From a virus, in the IMG/VR virus record IMGVR_UViG_3300032668_000117, positions 1-27,562 of that record: a stretch of DNA of 27,562 nt. One strand, 5' to 3'. A program made the position numbers and the translations under genes. Positions 1 through 6,134 of this stretch are shown one piece after another (positions within the stretch are counted from its first letter, which is position 1; every line of letters begins with the position of its first letter). A model generated the notes under the pieces. It was not told the DNA's origin. It saw only the letters and a program-made list of their open reading frames with translations, and did not search any database.

Positions 1-2
1 CA

Positions 3-329
3 TTCCTTGAAATGAGGAAGAAGAAACGCGCTCCGGTAACACCTAGGGCCGTCAAAAGCCTTTTGGCGAAACTGGACGGCTGGCGTCTCAAGGGTCACGA
101 CCCTACCGCGATTATCGACCAGTCGATAACAAACGCTTGGACCGATTTTTACGAATTAAAGGATTTGAAAAATGGACGACAGAAGCAATCCGCCCACTCA
201 AAATTCGCAGAGGGGGCTTACCTCGCCGCTACCGAACCCGAACCAGGATTGGAAAATGGCGGTATCGGCCATCCTGACGCGATTGGCTACCCACTATTGG
301 AGACCAGACTTCGAACCGAACCAGATTAA
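3..329 (+). CDS. Phage replication protein, C-terminal part (5' end outside window)
   Basis: The frame is open to the left edge. It reads FLEMRKKKRAPVTPRA, then a helical stretch, then GHDPTAIIDQSITNAWTDFYE. From memory of phage proteins, this 'FLEMRKK...DPTAIIDQSI' block is the usual C-terminus of phage replication (replisome organizer or helicase-loader type) proteins. I therefore treat the gene as truncated by the window rather than starting at the ATG at 12. The last ~55 residues, after TDFYELK, are low in recognisable signal and overlap the next gene by 158 nt. The true protein may effectively end near 180 in other phages, with the tail here an extension or the trace of a frameshift. Its role in DNA replication initiation is inferred from family resemblance only. 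Confidence 0.6.
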   Translation, partial: FLEMRKKKRAPVTPRAVKSLLAKLDGWRLKGHDPTAIIDQSITNAWTDFYELKDLKNGRQKQSAHSKFAEGAYLAATEPEPGLENGGIGHPDAIGYPLLETRLRTEPD

Positions 330-630
330 ATACATGATGGTCGATTACCTAAATGACCTTTCAGCCTATTCGCCAGCGGACATTGAAGCCGCGTGTGCGG
401 TGTATCGGCGTGATCCCGACAGCAAGTTTTATCCCCGCTCTGGAGAGTTGCTGGCCATACTGATCCCGAAGCGCGAGCCGGTTACGGAACGCTGGCGACT
501 ACCAAAATTCAGCGCCAGCGAATACGACAGACCGCGCTACAATCTGAAATCTGTCGCGGAAGTCTTGCGCGATACCGGGCATGTGAGTGCAGCTAATGCA
601 TGGGAAGAACGAAAGCTAAATCGCTCATAA
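172..630 (+). CDS. Hypothetical phage replication-associated protein
   Basis: This 152-residue protein has a helical core (LTRLATHYWRPDF, then MVDYLNDLSAYSPADIEAAC) and a segment reading RRDPDSKFYPRSGELLAIL. That segment resembles small proteins encoded directly after phage replication initiators, possibly helicase-loader related, but I cannot name the family. The ATG at 172 has an AGGA eight bases upstream. An in-frame ATG at 256 also follows AGGA and would reduce the overlap with the upstream gene from 158 to 74 nt. The residues with the clearest coding look begin at about 256, so the start is uncertain. The position beside a replication gene suggests a replication role. Confidence 0.6.
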   Translation: MDDRSNPPTQNSQRGLTSPLPNPNQDWKMAVSAILTRLATHYWRPDFEPNQIKYMMVDYLNDLSAYSPADIEAACAVYRRDPDSKFYPRSGELLAILIPKREPVTERWRLPKFSASEYDRPRYNLKSVAEVLRDTGHVSAANAWEERKLNRS

Positions 631-637
631 GCCACTG

Positions 638-690
638 AATCCCCCCAACCAAAAGGACTATGAGGGGTAAGGGGGAGTAGACGGGGGATT
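638..690 (+). repeat. Inverted repeat (AATCCCCC / GGGGGATT) upstream of a small ORF
   Basis: Eight bases at 638-645 (AATCCCCC) are perfectly complementary to 683-690 (GGGGGATT), with a 37-base loop that holds two further G runs. There is no U tract after it, so it does not look like a simple intrinsic terminator. It ends six bases before the ATG at 697 and could mask the G-rich region that would serve as that ORF's ribosome binding site. Confidence 0.35.
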
Positions 691-696
691 GTAATA

Positions 697-807
697 ATGT
701 TGCGTGATGACGCAGGCATTGCCGCGCTGATCGAGGAAGTCGAGCGTCTGCGCATATCTCTCAGGGCGCGAGAGTCCGAGCAGTCTTTCCATGCTGCCTG
801 TCGCTAG
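697..807 (+). CDS. Small hypothetical protein, 36 aa
   Basis: The ATG at 697 opens a 36-codon frame that begins MLRDDAGIAALIEEVERLR and ends at TAG 805-807. The peptide is charged and helical, with a heptad-like Leu/Ile pattern. The region just upstream is very G-rich (GGGGGAT ten bases before the ATG), which could act as a Shine-Dalgarno region. The frame lies in an otherwise uncovered stretch between 630 and 791 and reads in the same direction as its neighbours. No function is recognised, and it could be a chance ORF. Confidence 0.35.
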   Translation: MLRDDAGIAALIEEVERLRISLRARESEQSFHAACR

Positions 808-820
808 ATCGGAGCGTCCA

Positions 821-991
821 TTGGGCATTTCAAAGCGCATTGTTGAATGGTTGGCAGAGCTAGACGCATCAGCGTCGCGCCCTGACCGGGGCGACGGCTG
901 GCAGATTACCGACAAGGGCCGTGCGGCGCGCAAACGTGATCGGCAACGTGCAGAAGATTTGCGCACGTTGATCGACGCCAAGACACTTTAG
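821..991 (+). CDS. Small basic hypothetical protein
   Basis: This encodes a basic, helical peptide of about 56 residues (GISKRIVEWLAELDASASRP, then a GWQITDKGRAARKRDRQRAE section). The sequence 'W.ITDKGRAA' looks like a small winged-helix or DNA-binding fragment, but that is only an impression. I prefer the TTG at 821 because GGAG lies six bases upstream at 811-814. An in-frame ATG at 791 would add ten residues and overlap the preceding micro-ORF by 17 nt, with a poor ribosome binding site. It is followed by a 126-nt non-coding stretch. Confidence 0.5.
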   Translation: MGISKRIVEWLAELDASASRPDRGDGWQITDKGRAARKRDRQRAEDLRTLIDAKTL

Positions 992-1117
992 AAACGGAGA
1001 CCCACTCCACACATCCCCCATTTGCCTTACATAAAGTTACAAGGTAGGGGATGACTGGGCTGTTGCTTTAGCCTAATATTTGGTGTAGTTTCGCTCTGGG
1101 TAAAATCAGGGCTGTCA
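992..1117 (+). promoter_or_regulatory. Non-coding gap with a weak promoter-like pair
   Basis: This 126-nt gap separates the leftmost small genes from the packaging cluster. It contains TTGCTT at 1063-1068 and TAGTTT at 1086-1091, 17 nt apart, a poor but correctly spaced sigma-70-like pair upstream of the gene at 1118. No terminator hairpin is visible. This is a weak candidate only. Confidence 0.2.
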
Positions 1118-1498
1118 ATGGCAAAACCTCCGATTGAATACCGGCCAAAGAAGGCCAGCGGGCGCAAAGCAGGGCGATTGGCCCAGCAGGGGGTGGGAGA
1201 AGTACCCCAGACACCCAAACTCGCGCCACAGACCATAGGAATCGATCTGGAGACAGTTTTCCCCGCGCAAGAACATGAGCCAATTGTCGGGACGATGGAT
1301 TTAGCAGAATTATCGCTTGCTCAAAGCCTTGCCCCATCCGTCGATCCAGAGCCGCCTAAAATCTCAAAGTCTATTTTCGACCGCAACGCCTATCAGCGCG
1401 TCTATATGCGGGATAAGCCCAAGGCGGAAGCCGAAGGTCTAAAAGTCGATGCTTGGCGAAAAAAGCATGGGCTGGAAGATTGGCAGGCGCGGCTGTGA
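1118..1498 (+). CDS. Hypothetical protein, 126 aa
   Basis: The N-terminus is basic and Lys/Gly-rich (KKASGRKAGRLAQQG). A Pro/Glu-rich middle follows, then a C-terminal RNAYQRVYMRDKPKAEAEG segment that resembles the Arg/Tyr-rich 'NAYQR.YMRD' tails of several small phage proteins. No catalytic motif is visible. The start follows AGGG. The gene ends in a GTGA overlap with the next gene, so the two are translationally coupled. The position immediately upstream of the small terminase suggests an accessory packaging or DNA-contact role, but this is inference. Confidence 0.6.
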   Translation: MAKPPIEYRPKKASGRKAGRLAQQGVGEVPQTPKLAPQTIGIDLETVFPAQEHEPIVGTMDLAELSLAQSLAPSVDPEPPKISKSIFDRNAYQRVYMRDKPKAEAEGLKVDAWRKKHGLEDWQARL

Positions 1499-1779
1499 TT
1501 TACTTCACCCCGTCCCAAATGGACGTGATGGCCGAACAGATTTTGCTGTGGGACCGCGCAGCCTTGGATGCTGCCAATGGACGAACTCGCGGTACAATGG
1601 CGTCAAAAGACGCACCAGAGGCTTTACGGCTGGCGCTGAACGCCATTTACGGCCAGACCGGCTACTTGGTGCTTGGGGACTGGCCCCGCGATGTAGCGTC
1701 TCCTGAGTGGCCAGAAGCACTTACGGCAATGGGAGTAAAAGCATGGGCAAACACTCCGATGGAGATGCTCCGTGTCTAA
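1495..1779 (+). CDS. Hypothetical protein, 94 aa
   Basis: A GTG start at 1495 overlaps the stop of the upstream gene (GTGA), giving a 94-residue protein that begins MIYFTPSQMDVMAEQILLWD. A longer reading from ATG 1453 would overlap the upstream gene by 46 nt and is less likely. The sequence has an amphipathic N-terminal helix and an Ala-rich middle (ALRLALNAIYGQTGYLVLGDW). I do not recognise the family. The C-terminal 8 nt overlap the terminase small subunit start, which places it in the packaging operon. Confidence 0.55.
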   Translation: MIYFTPSQMDVMAEQILLWDRAALDAANGRTRGTMASKDAPEALRLALNAIYGQTGYLVLGDWPRDVASPEWPEALTAMGVKAWANTPMEMLRV

Positions 1780-2260
1780 TCGTGGAAGACCGTCTAAATA
1801 CACTCAGGAAATAGCAGACGAGATTTGTTCTCGGTTAGCCGATTGTGAAAGTCTAAACGACATTTGTTCTGATGACGGAATGCCTCACGAATCAACCGTA
1901 AGGTCTTGGGTTATCGACAATAAAGAGGGTTTTTCTACGAAGTACGCCCGCGCGCGCAACATCGGTTTAGACATTCGTGCCGAGCGCGTGAAAGACGCCT
2001 TTATGTCTGAGCCTGATTCAGCGCGGGCCAGGCTGATTTTCGACCATGAGCGGTGGTATCTGTCTAAGCTTGCTCCAAAGACTTACGGTGATCGCACCAT
2101 GACTGAAATCACCGGCAAAGACGGTGGCGCTATTCAGATTGCCCAGAAGACGCTACATTTTGATGTGATGTCTCTGCCGCTTGAACAGCGCGAGGCTCTA
2201 AAGCTGGCTTTGCTATCTGCTGAAGAACCTGAAACCATTGAGCAAGAGGCCATGGAATGA
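1772..2260 (+). CDS. terS: Terminase small subunit
   Basis: The N-terminus NRGRPSKYTQEIADEICSRL, followed by a 'SLNDIC...GMPHESTVRSW' helix-turn-helix at about residues 25-50, and the later KLAPKTYGDR motif near residue 110 are typical of phage terminase small subunits of the YGDR type. These bind the packaging site on the concatemer and hand DNA to the large subunit. The GTG start at 1772 is supported by GGAG at 1761-1764 with a seven-base spacer. The length (162 aa) is normal. It lies five small genes upstream of the large subunit rather than adjacent to it. The C-terminal tail is acidic. Confidence 0.88.
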   Translation: MSNRGRPSKYTQEIADEICSRLADCESLNDICSDDGMPHESTVRSWVIDNKEGFSTKYARARNIGLDIRAERVKDAFMSEPDSARARLIFDHERWYLSKLAPKTYGDRTMTEITGKDGGAIQIAQKTLHFDVMSLPLEQREALKLALLSAEEPETIEQEAME

Positions 2261-2325
2261 TCTATGCGGCTGCTGGCTTTATTGTTTTCATCCTGGCGGC
2301 ATTTGCCATATGGGCGGCGAAATGA
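2257..2325 (+). CDS. Micro-ORF, single-pass membrane peptide (22 aa)
   Basis: The ATG at 2257 overlaps the terS stop (ATGA). The 22-residue product, beginning MIYAAAGFIVFILAAFAIW, is one continuous hydrophobic segment long enough to span a membrane, ending in a lysine. It is followed by a second hydrophobic micro-ORF in ATGA overlap. Two consecutive coupled hydrophobic ORFs are unlikely by chance but remain unproven. The role is unknown; there is no evidence for holin activity. Confidence 0.45.
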   Translation: MIYAAAGFIVFILAAFAIWAAK

Positions 2326-2414
2326 TCGCGGCATTCCTGATCGGATTAGTCTTATGGGCTTGTGTTGGCGGCGTCTGTACGCTGCTGGAATCTAATTGGC
2401 ATTGGCCGCGATAG
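2322..2414 (+). CDS. Micro-ORF, membrane peptide (30 aa)
   Basis: The ATG at 2322 overlaps the preceding stop (ATGA) and opens 30 codons ending at TAG 2412-2414. The peptide begins MIAAFLIGLVLWACVGGVC, a membrane-spanning stretch with two cysteines, followed by a short Trp/His/Arg-containing tail. The overlap and the hydrophobicity, like those of the preceding ORF, support translation as a coupled pair. Function unknown. Confidence 0.45.
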   Translation: MIAAFLIGLVLWACVGGVCTLLESNWHWPR

Positions 2415-2429
2415 ACTAAGTGAGACTAA

Positions 2430-2621
2430 ATGGCTTCTACGTGGGCACGGCAGCACTTTGAAGATTCAGTCATGCGATTGCCGAATTTGACGGTGGTTCC
2501 TGCTGACGCATTCCCTGGCGACCTTTGCAAGGTTAACGGCGGTGTGATGATTTTTACAGGCTACGAATGGAGGGCCGTTTCGGATATGGAAACGGCTTGC
2601 CACAAAGTGCAGGTAGACTAA
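2430..2621 (+). CDS. Hypothetical protein, 63 aa
   Basis: This small protein contains LPNLTVVPADAFPGDLCKVN and a GGVMIFTGYEWRAV strand-turn-strand pattern, suggesting a small beta-rich fold. The ribosome binding site is weak (GTGAG upstream of the ATG). The next gene starts directly after its TAA. No family is recognised. Confidence 0.5.
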   Translation: MASTWARQHFEDSVMRLPNLTVVPADAFPGDLCKVNGGVMIFTGYEWRAVSDMETACHKVQVD

Positions 2622-2858
2622 ATGTTCGGCGTGCCCATCAGTGCTGGCCGGATTAGACTTGAGGGTGACGCCGTGCCCAACGAACAAATTGAGGCCATTA
2701 GGGCTTTCGCATCCGATCCAGATGTTAATGAGATTTTACGTTGGCTGGACTTCAAATCGTGTGGCTGGTCTCCGGACGAACAGCTTTATGTTGGGGCTCG
2801 TAAGCTATTGGAGGCGGCTGGCGTTGATGCCACTAAACCAAAACAGGAATTGTCGTGA
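2622..2858 (+). CDS. Hypothetical protein, 78 aa
   Basis: The ATG follows the previous stop immediately. The protein has an acidic helical middle (NEQIEAIRAFASDPDVNEIL) and a C-terminal helix (YVGARKLLEAAGVDATKP). A GTG at 2673 is an alternative start. The last codons overlap the next gene as GTGA. It is not assigned to a family; it looks like a small accessory phage protein. Confidence 0.5.
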   Translation: MFGVPISAGRIRLEGDAVPNEQIEAIRAFASDPDVNEILRWLDFKSCGWSPDEQLYVGARKLLEAAGVDATKPKQELS

Positions 2859-3073
2859 TCTATTGTCCCGAGTGTCTGCGCCCGCATCCTGGCATTAAGC
2901 GTAACCAGATTGGCGCTGACTCAACAACCAAATGTGATTGGTGTTACGTCGCCAGAGAGATTGAGCGCTCTGAAAAGACCATGCAGGAAGTCCTGTCAAA
3001 GCTATGCTATCCTCATGGCCGCGAAACGTTCATGCAAGAGTTTGATAAACGTTTCATTACGCTTAAAAGCTAA
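2855..3073 (+). CDS. Small zinc-ribbon-like protein, 72 aa
   Basis: A GTG start at 2855 overlaps the upstream stop (GTGA). Two cysteine pairs, CPEC at residues 4-7 and CDWC at about 27-30, are spaced like a treble-clef or zinc-ribbon metal site. The rest is a charged helix (AREIERSEKTMQEVLSKL). It probably binds a metal and perhaps nucleic acid or protein; this is inferred from the cysteine pattern. The large terminase starts directly after its stop codon. Confidence 0.55.
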   Translation: MIYCPECLRPHPGIKRNQIGADSTTKCDWCYVAREIERSEKTMQEVLSKLCYPHGRETFMQEFDKRFITLKS

Positions 3074-5692
3074 ATGCCCACCACAGTATTCTTTGACGGC
3101 AAACCAATAGACCGCGATGAAACGCTGCTAGAGATAGAGCGCGTTGAATGCGAGGAAAGCCTTTATCAGTTCTTAGTCTCAGCGTGGAAATATATTGATC
3201 CCGCACCGTTTACGGATGGCTGGGCAATTGAGGCGATCTGCGAACACCTGCAAGCGGTATGTGATGGGCAGATAAAACGGCTCATAATCAATCAACCGCC
3301 TCGCACATCGAAGAGCAGCATAACCAGCGTTGCCTTCCCGGCGTGGGTCTGGGCACAGCGGTTTAATTCTCCCACAAGTGGGCCTGGTGTACCGTTTCTG
3401 ACGGCTTCCTATGGCTATTCCCTCGCGCTGCGCGACAGCATGAAGTCGCGGCGTTTGATTGACAGCGCGTGGTATCAGCGCCTCTGGGGGAACAGATTTA
3501 GACTTACGAGTGACCAGAATACGAAAGGCCGGTTCGACAATGACAAGGGCGGCACTCGCCTTAGTACATCTGTGGACGGGTCCAATACCGGCGAAGGCGG
3601 CAACTGCTTTGTGGCTGGAACAATGGTTTCAACGCCGTCAGGGCCGCAGCCAATTGAGGCGCTAAAGGCTGGCGATCCGGTAATTGCCTTTGACCATTTA
3701 CGGGGTAAGGCGGTAATATCTGAGGTAGTGGCAACTCAGGTTTCTTCGTCTAATGACTTCTACGAAGTATGTACACTTTCGGGAAATAGATTCGTCTGTA
3801 CTGGCGCTCATCCGATATTCCAGCCGGGGCGAGGATATGTTGCCGCTTCTGAAATGGGGCGAGGAAACCGGGTTGTTGTCGAAATCTGGGCGTCTGATCC
3901 TTCTGCACCTGATTTGCGACAAGTGCGGGAAGCAAACGGACAAGCATCTGTACGAAGCCCGCAAGGCTCTCAAACAGGGCAGTCGGGACGCCTATTGTTC
4001 CAAGAAATGCTGTTCGGCCCATCACGCAATAAAACAGGCGAAGCCATGCGTGATTTGTGGAATGCCGCGAAAGCATCGGCACACCGAAACTTGTTCAACA
4101 GCGTGTCAGCAACAGGTAAGATGGGAAAAACGCAAAAAGCGGATATGCCCAAGATGCAGGGGGCGCTTCGCTGGCTGGACAGTTTATTGTTCCTCGGATT
4201 GTGCGGACGCCGATCACTCAGAGAGAATGCGGGGTTCGCAAAACTCGCGCTTCAGATTGATTGGCCGCTATTCAAATCAGTTCAAGGAAATGCGGTTAAT
4301 TGTATTAGAGCGGGATTCACACCGCTGTGCATCATGCCAAGCGCCAGACAAGAGAGTAACGCACGGGAAAAGAATGCGCGGGTTTCTTCAGGCGCATCAC
4401 ATAGACGAGAACTCGCGGAACAACGTCCCAGAGAATCTAATTTCCTTATGTCCGCGCTGCCACAAGAAGCATCATCATGGGGTATTGGCTATATCGCCTC
4501 AGTTACCCGCCTTAGCTGCGAGCCGCAGCGCGTCTATGACATCCAAGTTAAAGGATGCAGCAACTTCTTTGCTGATGGCGTTCTCGTCCACAACTGCGTG
4601 ATTATTGACGATCCTAACTCAGCACAGGAAGCGTTCAGCGAAGCCACAATCGAAAAAACAATATCGTGGTGGGACGGTGTGATGAGCACTCGTCTAAATG
4701 ATCCAAAGACTGGTGCTTTTGTTGTTGTTCAACAGCGCCTCGCGGAAGACGATCTAACAGGCCATATTCTGTCAAAAGATGTTGGAGAGTGGACCCACCT
4801 CTGCTTGCCAATGCGCTTCGAGCGTGACCGCTCGTTTGTATCCACCATCGGATGGCAAGACCCGCGCACCATTGAAGGAGAATTGCTTTGGCCGGAGCGG
4901 TTTGGCGAAGATGAAGTTAGCCTGCTTGAGAAACAGCTAGGGCCATTTTCGGCATGTGGCCAGCTACAACAGCGCCCTGAACCGGCTGGCGGCGGCGTCA
5001 TCAAGCGCGAATGGTGGAAGCTATGGGAGGAAGACGCTTTCCCACCCATGGACTTCATCGTGGCCAGTCTAGATACGGCTTACACCACAAAGACCGAAAA
5101 TGACTTCAGCGCCCTGACTGTGTGGGGCGTCTTCACTGGCGATACGGTTGCCCAGGCGACGCGCATCATTGGCCGCGATGGCAGGCCGACATATGACGAA
5201 CGCTCTTATTCCGATGGCTCGCCTAAGGTCATGCTTATGGGCGCATGGCAGGAACGGCTTGAACTGCATGATCTGGTTAAGAAGGTTGGCGACACATGCA
5301 AGAAGCTGAAGGTGGATAAGCTTATTATCGAGTCTAAAGCTGCTGGTCATAGTGTGGCGCAAGAAATCAGGCGGTTGTATAATAACGAGACGTTCGCGGT
5401 GTTTCTCTATGACCCGAAGGCGCAAGATAAGTTGGCGCGTCTATATAGCATCCAACATCTATTTGCAGAGGGAATGATTTATGCGCCAGACCGTGCGTGG
5501 GCTGACATGGTGATTACGCAGGTAGGCCAATTTCCAAAGGGTAAACGAGATGACTTGGTAGACACGGTAAGCCAAGCTCTTAGACATATGCGCGACCTTG
5601 GCCTGATGATACGCGGCCCAGAACGCATTGCAGAGATTGAGCAGATGAAGCAATACACGGGCTGTCCGCCGCAGCCGTTGTACCCAGCATAG
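3074..5692 (+). CDS. terL: Terminase large subunit precursor interrupted by an intein
   Basis: This is the ATPase-nuclease motor that packages DNA through the portal. The ORF is 872 codons; removing the intein (residues 178-507) leaves a 542-residue terminase, a normal length. Visible motifs are a Walker A-like NQPPRTSKSS (Lys80), the conserved NTGEGG-N segment, and Walker B CVIIDDP directly after the intein. An RNase H-type nuclease follows, with Asp667 in ASLDTAY, Glu in IIESKAAGHS, and Asp826/827/830 in RDDLVDT. The intein separates NTGEGGN from CVIIDDP, so splicing is required for an active ATPase. It starts with ATG directly after the upstream stop. The stretch of the precursor frame between about 3890 and 4490 carries no recognisable intein or terminase sequence and overlaps an HNH gene in another frame. 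Confidence 0.92.
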   Translation: MPTTVFFDGKPIDRDETLLEIERVECEESLYQFLVSAWKYIDPAPFTDGWAIEAICEHLQAVCDGQIKRLIINQPPRTSKSSITSVAFPAWVWAQRFNSPTSGPGVPFLTASYGYSLALRDSMKSRRLIDSAWYQRLWGNRFRLTSDQNTKGRFDNDKGGTRLSTSVDGSNTGEGGNCFVAGTMVSTPSGPQPIEALKAGDPVIAFDHLRGKAVISEVVATQVSSSNDFYEVCTLSGNRFVCTGAHPIFQPGRGYVAASEMGRGNRVVVEIWASDPSAPDLRQVREANGQASVRSPQGSQTGQSGRLLFQEMLFGPSRNKTGEAMRDLWNAAKASAHRNLFNSVSATGKMGKTQKADMPKMQGALRWLDSLLFLGLCGRRSLRENAGFAKLALQIDWPLFKSVQGNAVNCIRAGFTPLCIMPSARQESNAREKNARVSSGASHRRELAEQRPRESNFLMSALPQEASSWGIGYIASVTRLSCEPQRVYDIQVKGCSNFFADGVLVHNCVIIDDPNSAQEAFSEATIEKTISWWDGVMSTRLNDPKTGAFVVVQQRLAEDDLTGHILSKDVGEWTHLCLPMRFERDRSFVSTIGWQDPRTIEGELLWPERFGEDEVSLLEKQLGPFSACGQLQQRPEPAGGGVIKREWWKLWEEDAFPPMDFIVASLDTAYTTKTENDFSALTVWGVFTGDTVAQATRIIGRDGRPTYDERSYSDGSPKVMLMGAWQERLELHDLVKKVGDTCKKLKVDKLIIESKAAGHSVAQEIRRLYNNETFAVFLYDPKAQDKLARLYSIQHLFAEGMIYAPDRAWADMVITQVGQFPKGKRDDLVDTVSQALRHMRDLGLMIRGPERIAEIEQMKQYTGCPPQPLYPA
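3605..4594 (+). other. Intein in terminase large subunit (330 aa)
   Basis: Intein motifs are clear in the terminase frame. Block A begins at Cys178 (CFVAGTMVSTPSGPQPIEAL). Block B contains the TxxH motif in RFVCTGAHPIFQ. Block F reads RVYDIQVKGCSNFFADG, and block G ends VLVHN (His506, Asn507), followed by Cys508 as the +1 nucleophile. All residues for standard Cys1/Asn/Cys+1 splicing are therefore present. The Hint halves cover roughly 3605-3890 and 4490-4594. The roughly 200 codons between them are open in this frame but match nothing I know, because the DNA there encodes an HNH endonuclease in the next frame. The insertion is at the Walker B motif, a highly conserved site as expected for inteins. 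Confidence 0.92.
3837..4601 (+). CDS. HNH homing endonuclease encoded out of frame inside the intein
   Basis: Read one base further than the terminase frame, the intein DNA encodes a multi-zinc-finger HNH protein. It shows Cys pairs CDKC...YCSKKC, CVIC...CSTAC and CPRC...YCSSDC. An HNH core follows: HRCASCQ (Cys pair), LQAHHIDEN (catalytic His pair at 4395-4400), NVPENLISL (Asn) and CPRCHKKHH. These are the hallmarks of phage HNH homing nucleases. The frame opens after TAG 3726-3728. Candidate starts are ATG 3753 and ATG 3837; I prefer 3837 because GGGGCGAGG lies just upstream, and 3753 would overlap Hint block B more deeply. Beyond about 4485 the frame only shadows the intein C-terminus before its stop at 4599. 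Whether it is translated independently is inference. Confidence 0.8.
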   Translation: MLPLLKWGEETGLLSKSGRLILLHLICDKCGKQTDKHLYEARKALKQGSRDAYCSKKCCSAHHAIKQAKPCVICGMPRKHRHTETCSTACQQQVRWEKRKKRICPRCRGRFAGWTVYCSSDCADADHSERMRGSQNSRFRLIGRYSNQFKEMRLIVLERDSHRCASCQAPDKRVTHGKRMRGFLQAHHIDENSRNNVPENLISLCPRCHKKHHHGVLAISPQLPALAASRSASMTSKLKDAATSLLMAFSSTTA

Positions 5693-5701
5693 GAGATTAG
5701 T

Positions 5702-5926
5702 TTGGACCCGTTAGACCCATTCAGCATTAAGCCGCCGCTTGGATCAGACATAAGACATAGAATGGAAGACGGTAGGGATGCTTGCCGTATCTGCCACCGT
5801 ACAGCGCAGGAAATCATAAATAGCGACAAGCCTTTTTGCGTTCCGATAATGAAGGCAAATGGCGCGGCGCATCGAGCTTGGGCTAAAACACTAAGCAGGT
5901 TGTCGAATGCAGCCCGCGCGAGTTAG
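5702..5926 (+). CDS. Small hypothetical protein with Cys pair, 74 aa
   Basis: A TTG start at 5702 is preceded by AGGAG about six bases upstream, a strong ribosome binding site that fixes the start despite the rare codon. The protein begins MDPLDPFSIKPPLGSD and contains CRICHRTAQEI, with a further Cys about 20 residues later, a possible metal site. The C-terminal helix is basic. It lies between terL and the portal. No family is recognised. Confidence 0.55.
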   Translation: MDPLDPFSIKPPLGSDIRHRMEDGRDACRICHRTAQEIINSDKPFCVPIMKANGAAHRAWAKTLSRLSNAARAS

Positions 5927-5930
5927 TCTA

Positions 5931-6131
5931 ATGCAGCGCGTACTAGCGTCCGCTACCCTTGAGCAAATCAAGCCTTCGCCTAATCCCTTATGGGAGGTTA
6001 CAGTTACAGGAGAACCGCCCCACGATCACCGCCGCATATATACACTTGGCGGAAAATCGGATAATGAGGCTGCTATGGAGGGCATCCGCCAGTTTGTCGC
6101 GGAAATGGAATGCCTGTCCGTTGGGGATTGA
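5931..6131 (+). CDS. Hypothetical protein, 66 aa
   Basis: I place the start at ATG 5931, four bases after the previous stop. An in-frame ATG at 5907 would overlap the previous gene by 20 nt. The protein contains WEVTVTGEPPHDHRRIYTLG followed by an AAMEGIRQFVAEME helix, a compact beta-beta-alpha layout seen in many small phage proteins that convert between strand and helix elements. No function is assigned. It is followed three bases later by the portal gene. Confidence 0.5.
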   Translation: MQRVLASATLEQIKPSPNPLWEVTVTGEPPHDHRRIYTLGGKSDNEAAMEGIRQFVAEMECLSVGD

Positions 6132-6134
6132 TTG

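Noticed and set aside
660-690. Possible G-quadruplex in the G-rich run
   Set aside because: Only three G tracts of three or more are present, one short of a standard four-tract quadruplex.
3698-4082. Two minus-strand open frames over the intein
   Set aside because: No recognisable motifs; the HNH and Hint signatures on the + strand explain the region.
3605-4594. Group I intron rather than intein in terL
   Set aside because: The insert is translated in frame with clear Hint protein motifs and Cys1/His-Asn/Cys+1 residues; an intron would not need an open frame or these residues.
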